Assembly (NCBI GenBank): GCA_015039315.1
Contig: WIDE01000051.1
Coordinates: 158,206-222,205, forward strand
DNA from: Clavulina sp. PMI_390
Taxonomy: Eukaryota > Basidiomycota > Agaricomycetes > Cantharellales > Hydnaceae
DNA: 64,000 nt
Reading direction: 5' to 3'
Both the position numbers and the translations under genes were made by a program. Position 1 is the stretch's first letter; each line of letters begins with the position of its first letter. Below the pieces are notes generated by a model. The model worked only from the letters and a program-made list of their open reading frames with translations. It had not been told where the DNA came from and ran no database searches. Of this stretch, positions 24,448 through 35,755 are shown piece after piece.

Positions 24448-24919
24448 CACGAAGGCTTGCTACTTTTTGTGACTTGTGCTGCTGCTGTCAAACAGTCAAA
24501 ATGCTGTTGATGGGGATTCCCTTGATGGCGTGCACAACCGCCTGGCGCGGGTGGCGTGGATCACCAGGGGGACGGTCTAGGCAGGTGCGTGGCGCAATGA
24601 CGACGGTACCCCCAAAATTAAGCGCTGCCATTGAGTCATGCACTGCCACCCAATTCTGAATTGTCGTTTGTGCTTGGCCCTCTTTCTTTCTCCCGTTGCG
24701 TTGCTTGAGCCTCGTTCCCATCGCCCGAGTCTCGCACTTCCCCTCTTTTTTTTTTTTCACTCTCCTCGCTTTGAGTTGCTTTCCCCCGACACTCGCTACC
24801 CGCGCTTGCCTACCACCCTCAAAAACTCTATCGAGGGTTACCCATTCCTTGTTGCCCCCTCCTCCCCCCATAAATCCCCACTCCTTTAGCATCCCGGTTC
24901 TTTCCCCCCCTCTGCAACC
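24448..24919. promoter_or_regulatory. Divergent promoter region, PI-PLC X gene / expansin-like gene
   Basis: About 470 bp. The expansin side is strongly pyrimidine-rich (a T run near 24747-24758 and C/T tracts up to 24918), a common feature of highly expressed fungal promoters. No gene seen. Confidence 0.45.
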
Positions 24920-26186
24920 ATGGTCTCCACTGCTGCTCTCTACGCTCTTGCGCTCCTATGCTCCTCTGCGCTCGCATCACCACTCGCGGCGTCTTTAAAT
25001 GGACTCGATCACCGCGCTGCACATCGCAATCATCACGGTCACGTCCACGGCCGTTCCCCTCGCCCAATCAATCCCCCTTCCCCCAATTCGAACTTGACAA
25101 TAATCGACGCTGCAGCTGCTCGTCGTGCCAGGCGCGCCGTCGCTAGGCGTTGTGCCGCTCGCAACACTACTTCTTCCAGTACTACATCAAGCGCACCTAA
25201 CAACGTCGGCGGATCACCTTCAACTACTTCTAGTGCTGCTTCTCCTACAACTTCTAGTTCTGGTGGAGGAGGTGGTGGTGGAGGCGGTGGTGGGGGCGGT
25301 GCAGGCAAACCCGCCAATTGGCCCACGGTCACCCAGGCTGGCCCCACATACGCTCACACTGTAGCCACTGCATCGGATCCCTATCTTACCAGCATATCCG
25401 AGGTGCGTATTTCGCTTCAAATATTACATTTGATCGTTTTCTGGTTATACTGATGTTGTCGGTTGTTTATATCGTGTCGATTTCAACGACCCGGTTCTCC
25501 TCCTCACAGGCACTCAACTTTAACTCGGTTCCAGCGTACAACGAGGTGCACAACGGAGATTTAACTTATTACGATACTGGATATGTCGGGTGCGGTGACG
25601 TAAGCAATTCATTTTATTTATTATAATTTTTAAAATATTTTAACCATTTTTTCCGATTTTTCGCATTTTTCTCGCCTTTCTTATAGTACTACGAGAACGA
25701 TTCATACACCGCAGCAGTTAGCCATATCTTATGGGAGAATTGGCCCGGTTCTGACGCCAGCGTAGACACCGATCGTATGTGTTCCCGCTGCCCCTGCATC
25801 AGACGAAATACTTACTGAACCGCTGTCTCTCTTATGAAATAGGCGCAACAATCTGCGGTCCCTTTGTTCCTGGCCGTTCGTATGTAAATGCGGAAGGCGG
25901 TTACTCCCCCGCACCGGGTCTGCAATCCTCCATCGGCACAGTAATCATTGGCGGTGACGGTGCGCCGAACTGCCAGACGGGCGTCGGCAAGATGGGTCAA
26001 TGCCACATCCCCCGAACCGCGACGGTAACGAACCCAGCCAACGGCAAGTCGTGCGTCGTGAAAATCGTCGACAAGTGCGCAGGCTGCAGCGAGCACGACC
26101 TCGACGTTACTCCGACGGTCTTTGCGTACCTGAGCGATATGAGCTTGGGACGGGTGCCAATCAGCTGGAAGTTCAACCACTTCTAA
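24920..26186 (+). CDS. Secreted expansin-like protein (double-psi beta-barrel)
   Basis: Expected to be exported and to act on the cell wall or plant polysaccharide by a non-hydrolytic route, like fungal expansin-like proteins. Exons: 24920-25402, 25510-25599, 25687-25774, 25843-26186. The N-terminus 'MVSTAALYALALLCSSALAS' is a clear signal peptide. A low-complexity Ser/Thr linker and a Gly run follow. The double-psi beta-barrel domain begins at 'GDLTYYDTGYVGCGD' and includes 'ICGPFVPGRSYVN', 'KSCVVKIVDKCAGCSEHDLD' and 'VFAYLSDMSLGRVPISWKF', with the paired cysteines and the Asp of 'HDLDVTP' kept. There is no C-terminal CBM63-like domain, so it is the single-domain type. A decayed copy of its 3' half lies 2.3 kb downstream. 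Confidence 0.85.
25261..25302 (+). repeat. GGN trinucleotide tract coding poly-Gly
   Basis: About 14 GGN codons in a row within the expansin-like gene, coding a pure Gly linker between the Ser/Thr-rich region and the barrel domain. Such tracts vary in length between isolates. Confidence 0.8.
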
Positions 26187-27111
26187 GGAGAACTCGAGAG
26201 GATAGAGAGCAAACGGGTGAACAAGAGCAAGTTTCTCTTACTCCCTCCATCTCCGCGAGTTCGGATTTGCCCTTCTCCGTCGACGCCCTCCTGTGACCCA
26301 TCAGCTGGTTCTGCGATCCATATTGTTATTCTTTGCACCTCGTTGTCTATTCAAGAGGCGATTTCACACGCGCTTTCGTGCATATCTATGTTTATTTCCC
26401 CAACCTCGCTAGTAAAACGGCCAGCCCTGGTACTAGCTATTCATCTTGTGGTTTTGTACTTAGACATTCGATTGTAATGTATCATATCGCTAGTCCGATA
26501 TCCATACAGCACGAATACGTCCCCCTCTCGCTATTATCACACATATAAGGCTGACGCAGCGAACAGTTTGTCAAGGTTCAGAGAACTTGGTTTGTATACA
26601 GTATTTGATTGTGATGCCTTTTTTTTACGAAGCGGCTTTTGCGCATACAGCGAATTATTTGGATAAGGAGACAGTTGCGAGTGATGATGGGTGGAGCGTG
26701 GATGATGGTAAGAGGAGTGCTAGTGGTGTCAAGAAATTATAAGTGATTGCATGAAAATATTGAGGGCATGGAGTATTGTTGGATTGCGAGGAGCGCGTAG
26801 AACATTGCCGGTCTGGACGAGAAAGCGAAGAGTGTGACAAGAAAGCGAAGGGTGTGACAAGAAAGTGAAGCGTCTGATGAGAGGAGCGAAGTAGCGAGAG
26901 AGGTGAAGAAAGTAGCAAAATGCGAGTCGAGTGACAGCTTTGGCGAACAAGAAACTTTTAACAGCAGCGAGAGCGAACGCAGAATTGAGAGACTTCGGGA
27001 AAATGCAGGAGCGGAGAGCTTGGTGTGTGAAGAGACTTTGGTAGGCGTTGCTTGAGCGAATCGTCGCCGTCGTAGTCTTGATATGGAGAAAAATGAAGCT
27101 CTACTATTAAT
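26187..27111. other. Convergent 3' region with a short tandem repeat
   Basis: About 925 bp between the expansin-like stop and the stop of the next minus-strand gene. The part up to about 26510 is copied downstream near 28510-28880. Three 20-bp units (GAAAGCGAAG followed by RGTGTGACAA-like sequence) run from 26821 to 26880, plus a partial fourth. No gene is supported; the minus-strand frame here is low-complexity Ser/Leu. Confidence 0.55.
26821..26880. repeat. 20-bp tandem repeat, three units
   Basis: Units at 26821-26840, 26841-26860 and 26861-26880. The first two differ at one base; the third has diverged further. It sits in a purine-rich stretch. Confidence 0.75.
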
Positions 27112-28192
27112 TCAGACGGATTGATTTCCTTTATTTAAACCCCTCTTCTTCCGTTGCCGCACCAGCGCTCGTGCAGCCCTAAAGTCCATGACGCTCTGCG
27201 CTTTTTGTGCCGCTACTGCTGCAACCCTTGCACGGTAGTCTTCAATCGTTGTATGTGACTCTGGAGTCTGAGTAGTAGAGGCATTTTGGGAAGACGCGCT
27301 CAGATGGAATGAAGTTGATGTGTTAGGGCTATCTAGAGTACCAGGAGGTCGTGAATCTTCCGGAGATACAGAGCTAGTGAAACCATCGGCTGAGCCAGCG
27401 CCGCTTGTTCTGGTTGTAGAGGAAGCAGGGATGACGTTATTATGTGAAGGGCTATCGCAATTGTCGAGTGTATTCTGCTATCATAGAAGAGAGTGGACGT
27501 TATAGGTAAATTTATTACGCATTATTGGAAGGAACGCACGGATAGCTCCAGTTGGTGACCTGCATGCAACCCAACGTTGCTAGTTGTTCCTGGTTTTGGT
27601 GGAAGGGAGGGGGAGGAGGTTGCTGATTTAGTTGCATCTGTATTCTTGCGTCTTTTTGGCATCGAGGGAGCCGAAGGATTGTAAACTATTAAAGGTAACA
27701 CCATAGGTTGCATAGTGGGGGCGTAAGCGGCGCGATCGAATACAGGAATTGGTCCCGGAAAACCTAGATATCAGAGTAGTGACTTGCCATTCTCCTCTGC
27801 TGATGCCGTCTCTCCGTGTTGAAGACTATCTCCAAGGGGACCTGAAATGTCGTTTTGCCCAGAATGAGTCATGATCGTGCTATAAAGCTTCTCAAACCTA
27901 CGCGTTTGCTCTGCACGAGGCCGTTTGCCCTGTTCAGTGATTGGAGACTTCAGTTCTCTGGTATCGCGCGATCGAAGTCGTAAAACTTGCGTTTGAATTC
28001 ACCAGTGACTCGAATTCCACTGAGCCAGCATCTGATTCTCTGTCTGTCGCGTGGAGAGGAGATGCATCGTCGTTCGTGTGAAGGACCGGTCATATGTATA
28101 TGCTAGAGAGAGAAATTAACGCGTTATTTACCTTTTTGAGGTCGTTTATCCCTCATATCTTGGCTTATCAGGTCTTTTGCATGTCTGGGCAT
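27112..28192 (-). CDS. Hypothetical basic, Ser/Thr-rich protein
   Basis: No family recognised. ATG at 28192 opens 'MPRHAKDLISQDMRDKRPQK', followed by a GT donor. Later exons encode 'KRPRAEQTRRFEKLYSTIM', 'PAPSMPKRRKN'-like basic patches near 27660, and a long Ser/Thr/Pro region. The last exon ends with 'TIEDYRARVAAVAAQKAQSV' and a basic tail 'RQRKKRGLNKGNQSV', stop at 27112. Splice sites in phase link 27531 to about 27481. The basic clusters (MPKRRK, RQRKKRG) could be nuclear localisation signals. The helical basic C-terminus suggests a nucleic-acid or chromatin role, but that is inference. Exon structure between 27760 and 28130 is uncertain. Confidence 0.5.
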
Positions 28193-28339
28193 CGTGTGGG
28201 AGGTGGTGAGGGATGTATTACGATTGGTTGATCCTTTGCTTGGCACTGTTTTTATCGAGTCCCAAAGTCAACAATCTCCCACACCGCTCCCCGTATGAGT
28301 ATCTCAATCGAAAACCGCTAGTATTCAGAAGCAAGCGTC

Positions 28340-28880
28340 GACATTGACCGTAACATCCTGCGCACTGCAACGGTTTGCAAGCCCCGCCAACGATAAATCC
28401 TGCGTCGTCAAAATCGTCGATAAATGTGCGACCTGCGTCATCAAGCGTCTTTCGTTATCTGAGGGATGTCAGCTTTGCGTGCCGATCACACGGAATTCAA
28501 TCATTTATAATCTTAAATCCGGCCTCTTGAGAAGGAGCCAGTCTTACATCCTCCCCTACTTACTTTCCTATTTTCTTGCAACCCCAATTTTTCCTGTTCG
28601 TCGCTCCCTTTCTCGCGACGTATCGTCCACACTGTATGCGATTGATATTCATCTCGCAACTGGACCAGCTGGTCCTGCACCCTTTATTTGCGGTTTGGCC
28701 TCTCGGGATCTTCTCGGGGGACTCTGGCTCGCCACATCTCCCGCACGTATTCCCAGACTCACCAGTCGTGCTCTGACTAGTCCCGGTACTAGCGATTTGC
28801 CTTATTTGTTTTGTACTTTCATTCGTACCTATACCCTGAATGTAATGTATCGTATTACTAGTCTGATATTGACACGTAAC
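28340..28880 (+). pseudogene. Decayed partial copy of the expansin-like gene and its 3' flank
   Basis: The plus strand around 28377-28435 encodes 'SPANDKSCVVKIVDKCATC', nearly the same as the last exon of the intact gene at 26029-26095 ('NPANGKSCVVKIVDKCAGC'). The following bases still align to 'FAYLSDMSLG' but in another frame ('RYLRDVSFA'), so the copy is frameshifted. No signal peptide or 5' exons remain. Downstream, 28770-28875 aligns with 26425-26505, including shared GGTACTAGC, TTGTTTTGTACT-like and GTAATGTATC words, so the copied block includes the 3' flank. Confidence 0.75.
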
Positions 28881-28950
28881 TGAACCAAGCAAGAGATTTA
28901 TTACTTCCAGGTGAATTGTTCAACTAACATACCAGCAAAAAAGGAAAGAA

Positions 28951-31298
28951 TTATACAACGTGCACATAGAATAGTTCTCTTAACCCTCGCAAGTCACCGG
29001 ATGGCTCGCAACTACACGGCTCCGCCCCTAACAGCGAGAATCGCGATGCTTTGCTACTCTGATGCTGCTCTTCCCCCTCTTCCCCAATGCTCTCTAATAT
29101 TGGAGAGCCGACACCACACCCACCAGCAGGGGCGATATGGAAGTGTGGTGCCGGCTCCATAGTGGATGACGAGTCTCTCCGATGCGGTTCAACCGCGAAA
29201 CTCGATGATGATGATACCGAGGTTATTATTGCTTCGCTCCCACCACCACTAGCAGTAGCGCCAGCGACGCGCGATTGTGCCCCGAAGAAATCGTCAAACA
29301 TGTCCATCTGACTCATCTCAGGCATAGCAGTGGCGTTGTCGGCCGCGTAAAATGGTTCGGGCACCTGCTCGGCTTGCTGTTGTTGATCATTCGGGTGCTG
29401 ATAATGTTTCTGCTTGTCAGGCGGCGGCGACTCGACGTCGATCAAGGTCCAACGGGGCTGCCATGCAAGCGGGTCTGATGGATCGGAGAGCGTCATGACA
29501 TCCTTGATGTTGAGCAGCAGCCGAGCACAACATATGGAGGAGACGGACGACGTGACGTCAAAGGTGATGAGGTCGATATCATGGGTGTTTCCCTGTCGGC
29601 GAAAAAATAGCAGCAGATGAAATACTGTTGTCAGGCAATCTGAACCAAGGATCTGGAGGGATTCTGTTTTAGGCACGCACGTATTTGGATGCGCCAGCTA
29701 CGAGACACAATATCGAGCCAACTGCCGATCAGAGAGAACAAGTGAGATGTCAAATACGCAGCGCCACTGAAGGCTTGAGCTGACTTACTCGTCACCGCTG
29801 CTCCACGTGAACCCAACACATCAAAGCGGAAAAGGCGTCGCGTTAGTGTCATGTTTAGCAGACAGTCGATGCATACATACTGATAAACTCAATGAAACCT
29901 ATTAACCGTGAATGTGAGGGGGGTGAGAAGACAACTCGCGCTACAGCTCGAACTAGACCCTTACCATCCCTGAATAGAATATACAGCACACGATTGGTTC
30001 TACCGCGCTGTATCTGTTCCACAAACTTGATGAGGAGGAAAACAGCCAACGCTATATCAAGATGGTTATTTAATCAATACCTGCCCAGGAACCACCCAAC
30101 AGGTCCAGGAAGTGCTCACTAAGCTCGATTGCAATCATCGGAACAAATCTTTGCCATGTCCCATGGCTGAACACGGCGATACAGCCTGTGTAGGGTTCAG
30201 GAAAGGGATTTGGGTATGTAGTAAAGCGCCCGGGAAGCCAAATGGCGGCATTGAGCACCTGCTGAACGATGCCAGCGGCCTGTTACAGTCATAAAAGGGT
30301 GACGGAACTGGTGTCAGCATGAGGCAACTCGGCAAGTCAGAGCCAAAAAAAAAAACTGACAACATTGATCCCCATTAATGACCAATATATCTGCTTGTTG
30401 CAATCCCACAAAGCGTATGTACGAAGGACCAGAACAGCTGAGGAAGAGGTGCCCAGAAGAGAATATTCAGTAACCTTGATGCCAGACTGGGACGCGCGTC
30501 GCGCTACTCACTCTGCACAACAAAAGTGCTGAAAGCCGTGACCACGAGGAAGGCGTATACCAAGGGCTCGCATCTAGAGGAGGCTAGTCAGCGTCCTGGG
30601 ATGACTCAGTCAACGAAGAATCGAGAGCTCACACATCTTGAGACCCAATGACAATCGCTGCGGGACAGATTCGATAAAAAAAATAGGACTTCCACGAATC
30701 GTTGATGCTCACGTATTGCATGTAAACTAGAAGGGAATATCGTACAGTCAGCACTTGAAACCCAACTGTGAAACTCTCGTACAAACACTATCGCAAGAAC
30801 GGCAAGCAACCTGGTGATCGAGCGTTAGCTTGAGACAGTTTTTCAAGCAGCACAGCACATACCTGTTGGTAAAGTATAATATCGATCCTGTGGTCTAAAT
30901 ATATTCAAAGATAAGTTATTATCAAGGACTCGGATGTCAAGCAAAACCGTACCTGTGGTTTCCCCCAAAAGTGTTCGACCTAGAGCAGCAGACTGAATCA
31001 GGTCCGGCATTCAACGGGAAATGCTCAGAAGTTGCCTGTCAAACCTCAGAGTCGATGGTAATAACCCAGTCCCACAAGAACCAAACCGTTGTGGCACCTG
31101 GTGTCACGGCGTGATGGAGGGATTCAGGCAGGGGCCTACATGCCAGAAGCGATCCAACACCAACTCACAGAAGGCGATCTAGGAGGGAGGGGTGTAACTA
31201 TTAAGCTGCTTGAAGAAATGTGGGCGGTTATGTTGCTAGTACGGTGGACTCACATGGGAGTTCTCCATTGACATCGCTGCAATGGCGGCCGAACTCAT
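28951..31298 (-). CDS. Multi-pass membrane protein, DUF6533-like
   Basis: Resembles the large basidiomycete family of integral membrane proteins with an N-terminal DUF6533-like segment; function unknown. ATG at 31298 gives 'MSSAAIAAMSMENSH'. Next exons give 'ATTVWFLWDWVITIDSE' and 'HFWGKPQ', then 'ILYFTNRLLAVLAIVFV', the usual family order. Further hydrophobic exons lie between 30800 and 29640, including 'VFLLIKFVEQI', 'NRVLYILFRDG' and 'LTRRLFRFDVLGSRGAAVTS'. The last exon (to 28951) has 'SVSSICCARLLLNIKDV', then a soluble acidic/Gln tail with 'FDDFFGAQSRVAG'. At least seven introns; some middle exon borders are unresolved. Confidence 0.62.
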
Positions 31299-33835
31299 CG
31301 TTGACGCGTTTTCGTCACTCAGCTAAGGAGACGAAATGCGCGCTGGTGGCCCCTATGGAGCCTGTGATAAAGAATACAATAGAGAACAGATAGAGCAAAA
31401 GTGAAGGAGAGGACGTTCAAAGTGACGAAGAGAAGGATTGATCAAACGCTAGTGGATGGAAGGGAGGAGGGAGGTGGTGGAAAAGATTCCATAAGCTGTT
31501 GAATCTCATGCTATATTTGAAGCAAAGGGTTGTGGGTATGTCGCAAGGCGAGGTTAGAATTGAGATGAGCAAGAAGTATTAGCCCAATTCAGAACTGCGA
31601 CAAGTTCTCACGATCAACGCGACAACAAATGCAGATCCTGAAACTGCTCCATAAACCCTCAGCGCTCCGCAGAAGTTACGGTTATTATCTCTGAACCTTC
31701 GAACGGCACAACGTGGTAACTCGCGACCTTCTATGTTGCAGGACTTCGGGAGGAAGCCTTGCGGCCGTCGTAAACTTCTCTATTCAGACCCTCATTCCCA
31801 GATTGTGGGTCAGTGGAGAAGCACTCGCCGGAATCAGGGGCAAGGCTGGCGGGAAAGCCGAGCTACGCGATGTCAAATGCAAATCCATACCCCCTCTAAG
31901 CAGCTGTTTCTTGAGACCCAGCGCATCTTCAGTAAGTCAGATGTGTTTCCTATGTTCTAACCTCCGTCATATGTGGACCAGCAAACCCATGTATCCTCTT
32001 CTTTGGCATGCATCTTACGAGGCTTGATTTTTGAAACTTTTGCTGGGCTGGACTCACTCCCAAGGCCTCTCTATACGGCTCGGGGACTACAATCGTCAGT
32101 GACAATTCAGGCAAAATCAGTTGTAAACGTCAGTGATGTGCGCCGCGGTAGCGTGGTGAAATCCTCGGATAAATAGGGCGATCCCCGACGCTTTACGGCA
32201 TACCGGCAATAAATTAATGATCGACATCCCAGGCTGATCATAATTATTGTGACAAAAACACTACAGTCCTCCCCAGCGATTCGGCTAAGTTTCAGGCACT
32301 GTTCGAACCTGAGTGGCCTCTCTGCTCTCAACAGCAGCTTTTTGTGGGCTCCGCAGCATCACGGGCGCAGTAGCTTGTATAATTTCCAAGTGCACCATCT
32401 AGTAGGTTCCTATGGCCAATAGAGCTTTATAATTCCGATGTAGAGTCAGGGTGGTCCGTTGATTGTCGCTCTGGGAGGGCTTCAACTGGTTCAGCAACTA
32501 TCTCAACGAGCAAATCACCCCAACTGGTGTCAAGTTATTCAATAACCACTCACAATTGTAGGGAATATACACCAGATGAGTATATAGGCCTTTCACCCTC
32601 TGATGATAAGTGTCAGTTGGTCCACAACGACAGTGATGGTGGAAGAAAGATGGAAGTCTGGTGCTAGCTCCAGGCTTGAAATCTCGTCCTTAACGAAACT
32701 CAACAATACTGACCGCCGCAACCGGCGCGAATAGTGACGGTCAATTACCCAGGAGATCGTCAGAATTACCCATTTGGCCCTTCTCAACCACTTCGGAAGA
32801 GTCTGCTTCGTACAACCTCTCAGTCTTACATCATTACCGAGTCGATGTTACTGCTCGTTAAAAGAGCGGGGATTGAGCCTCGAATCAGGTCTGCCGGGGG
32901 CTGAAATTCCAGTGGATTTGACGCATCAGAACGCTTTATTGAGCAGCAAGGAAGCGCAACGGATTTATATAATGAGTGTCTCCCTGCAGCCCCAGAAATG
33001 ATTTCGCCAGGGCGGCCCGCTGTATGTTGGAAGATAGTCATTAGTCTCGGAGATGATCCACACCCCGAACCGAAAATCAGTCAGGATACCTCCTTCTTAA
33101 TACTGCGGCATTGTCTACGGAGTTTCGGCCAAAACCTCCCTCGCCCCCGGGTATGAGCCCAATTTGACTACCTTCGTTACCCCTGTCAGTGGTAGCTCGT
33201 TCTAGTGCAAGCATTCAAAATTCGATGATACACTCAACCTTGTTCTTGATTTCGAGATTGTTGGGATTTCTTTAGGTAAACTTCTGATAGGATTGCTACG
33301 ACAAAATGTTAACTACTGGACCAAAGGTCCTTATACACACAAAATACTATATTACTAGAATGTTCCACGCTTTTCCGTTAGTCCACAGTAATACTAGAAT
33401 ATTCTCGATGTTGGCTTAGTAATCCGAACATCTTGATTTCAACAGAGATTCAGTCAGTCATGGTGTAGTTTTGGCAAGGCAAATGTCACGGTGACTAGTT
33501 ACTTGCGTTGGATAATATTTTCGCAAAAGCCCTCTCATGCGAATAAATATCAAATCATTGTTATATCTTATCTCGATCACTCTCTACCATCTCTCATGCG
33601 GGAGGGCTCATTCAAGTTGAACTAGCATATATGTGCTTCCCAAAGGCGATTCCATCCCTTCGACATCTCCCGCTAGACGAGAGCCAGCTCATTCAACTAA
33701 GCACGCACAGCACAGATTCACAATCGATAATATTTGTCCATATAGTGGGTATCGGCACCATGCTCTACCATATCTGTTTGTCCGTGGCAGTAAATAGCAC
33801 ACCCTTCCAGCAATGCGATCGTCTATGAACGACGC
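31299..33835. other. Gene-poor stretch of about 2.5 kb
   Basis: No gene supported on either strand. The longest frames (31713-32027 plus and 33631-33828 plus) show no domain, no signal peptide and no matching exons. Two copies of TACTAGAATRTTC lie at 33353-33365 and 33392-33404. The region may be remains of a transposon or an old gene, but nothing identifies it. Confidence 0.45.
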
Positions 33836-35143
33836 CTACAATGTTTTCAGATCCTTTGGCCTCTCAGGCTCTACCACAACCTGCACGACCTCAACATTTC
33901 CCAAGAGGGACTTGCCCCGATGTAGTGAGTTCAGATTGCGGAACGACATATACCCAAGGAGGAGCGCGCCGAGATAGATCGAGGCACGGAATTGAGGTGC
34001 AACATCGAGGAATGGGTATGGGACTGTAGTTTTAGCAGATGAAAGCCGAGGGAATCAACGATTTATGAGAATTTGATCTAGTTGGGCTTCCAAACCCCTG
34101 AAAAACACACGGAGCGAGGAAGGGTTGTCACTCACAACGATGGTTGAATAAATTCAGGTACTCGACCCAGCCTGAGTACCACAAAGCAAATACCATGAGC
34201 ATCGCTGGAGCCCACTTGCCCACATCTTCGCTGCCAAACTTGTTCTCGAGCAAGTAAAAGTCCAAGACAAGGAAAACGGCAGGCATAAGGTGAACAATAA
34301 GATCAACGTGTAACGGGATCCAAGCAAGGTTGATAGGGGAGGCAGATTGGCCAGGAGAGGGTTTTGCGGGGGGTAGAATGAGGTCAGGCGCGAAGAAAAT
34401 CAAGGACCAGTAGATGGAGGAGACAGCTGAAGCGATCTGTTTATCCAGTCCAAGGTTGTGGGTGGAATAGGGGTTGGCCATGGGAGAATACCCGGAAGGT
34501 CAGTATATGAGATGAAATATGAACAAAGCTTTACGGAGGGTGCAAGGCGGAAATGAACGATTCCTTACAGGTAATGACACCATCGTGGTCAATCGTTTTG
34601 CTCGTACCACACCTATAGAACGATTCGTTTTCGCACTATGATACTGAAATTTATATGATGGCTCACCCTTATTCTTGGGTAGTAAGTCTGCCGTGAGACT
34701 CAATCCAAAGGTTATGATAGCAGTGACGAGCGCTGCAAATGAAACCGATTTAGGCAAACGGCACAATGTGAAGCACCGCCGGAGCATGAGGGAGTCGTAG
34801 AGGTGGCAGTGATAGTACGTTTTGAAAGGGAAATAGTCCACGAGATGAATATTGGTGGGACGCCCGAGCAGGATGGGTCCGAACAGTCAGTACCGTCAAG
34901 GAGCTAGCGGGTGTAAGGAGGTAAGACACGGACCTTGCACCGTCAGAAATTGCCAGTGACCACCCTTCTGAGTCCTGATCCACTGCGAAAACGGGATATT
35001 GCTCAAAACAGTACTGAAAATCAGTTAAGAGAGCATCAAACCGTGTCTGTAGGGGTATCCATATTTTGTAGTTTCACGTATCCATACACCAAAACGTTCA
35101 GCGCAATCGTATGCGCAACGGTTGGAAGAGGTCGTATAGACAT
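33836..35143 (-). CDS. FAR-17a/AIG1-like integral membrane protein
   Basis: Member of the FAR-17a/AIG1 family (androgen-induced gene 1, ADTRP); animal members hydrolyse fatty-acid esters of hydroxy fatty acids. ATG at 35143 gives 'MSIRPLPTVAHTIALNVLVY' (first helix). Next exons give 'WIRTQKGGHWQFLTVQ' (family signature) and 'LVTAIITFGLSLTADLLP', then 'SAVSSIYWSLIFFAPDLILP' with the conserved Tyr-Trp. 'IPLHVDLIVHLMPAVFLVLD' carries the conserved His that pairs with the catalytic Thr in animal members. The end is 'PYPFLDVAPQFRASIYLGAL' and a short tail, with TAG at 33836. About six helices are expected. One long intron separates 'LTVQ' from 'ALVTAI'. Confidence 0.8.
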
Positions 35144-35755
35144 ATCAGCGTTCTTTTATGCCCCTAGGTCCAGTAGATGGAGGCTTAATGTCAGAGGGAT
35201 GACGCGTGAGGTTGACGAACACCTTGAGTTGCCCCTCGGCTCCGACTCGGTCCGAGGCTGCTTTTGTCAGTGACGCTTGACAAGGAATCGAACTACAGTT
35301 AGCAATTCGTGCCAAAGAATCAGGCCCATCGCAAAAGAGCTAGGTACGGACATATATGGAGTGACTTGATGAACATTATAACATTGCTGTGTTATGCGTT
35401 GAAGGGATGCAATCGCGATCGCACACCTAGGCTCGTGCTATCGGCAAGTTCTGTTCTTGCCACGGTATTACAAGTCAGAACACCTCAGAATCTGATGAGA
35501 GGGCATGGATAAGTAAGGCCCTCAGCATGCTGACTGGCAATCCGAGAATAAAAGCAATAATTGCGTCGTCGATGCATCGGGACAGCCATTTTTAGCGACT
35601 CCAACTAAATAAGAAATGATACCATAGGATGGATTTCTGGCTGACGGTCATACATGCTGCACGGGATGTACATGAAGCTTTGGCCAAGTAAAACGCCACC
35701 GGGGCCCCAAGATAAGCCATCATAATGCGAAGGAATAAACATTATTACCACTACG
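35144..35755. other. Intergenic region
   Basis: About 610 bp between the AIG1-like start and the stop of Zn2Cys6 copy A. Short frames only; it should include the AIG1-like promoter. No RNA gene or repeat recognised. Confidence 0.4.

Noticed and set aside
31713..32027. 105-codon plus-strand frame in the gene-poor stretch
   Set aside because: No recognisable motif, and flanking splice sites do not extend it into a gene-like structure.
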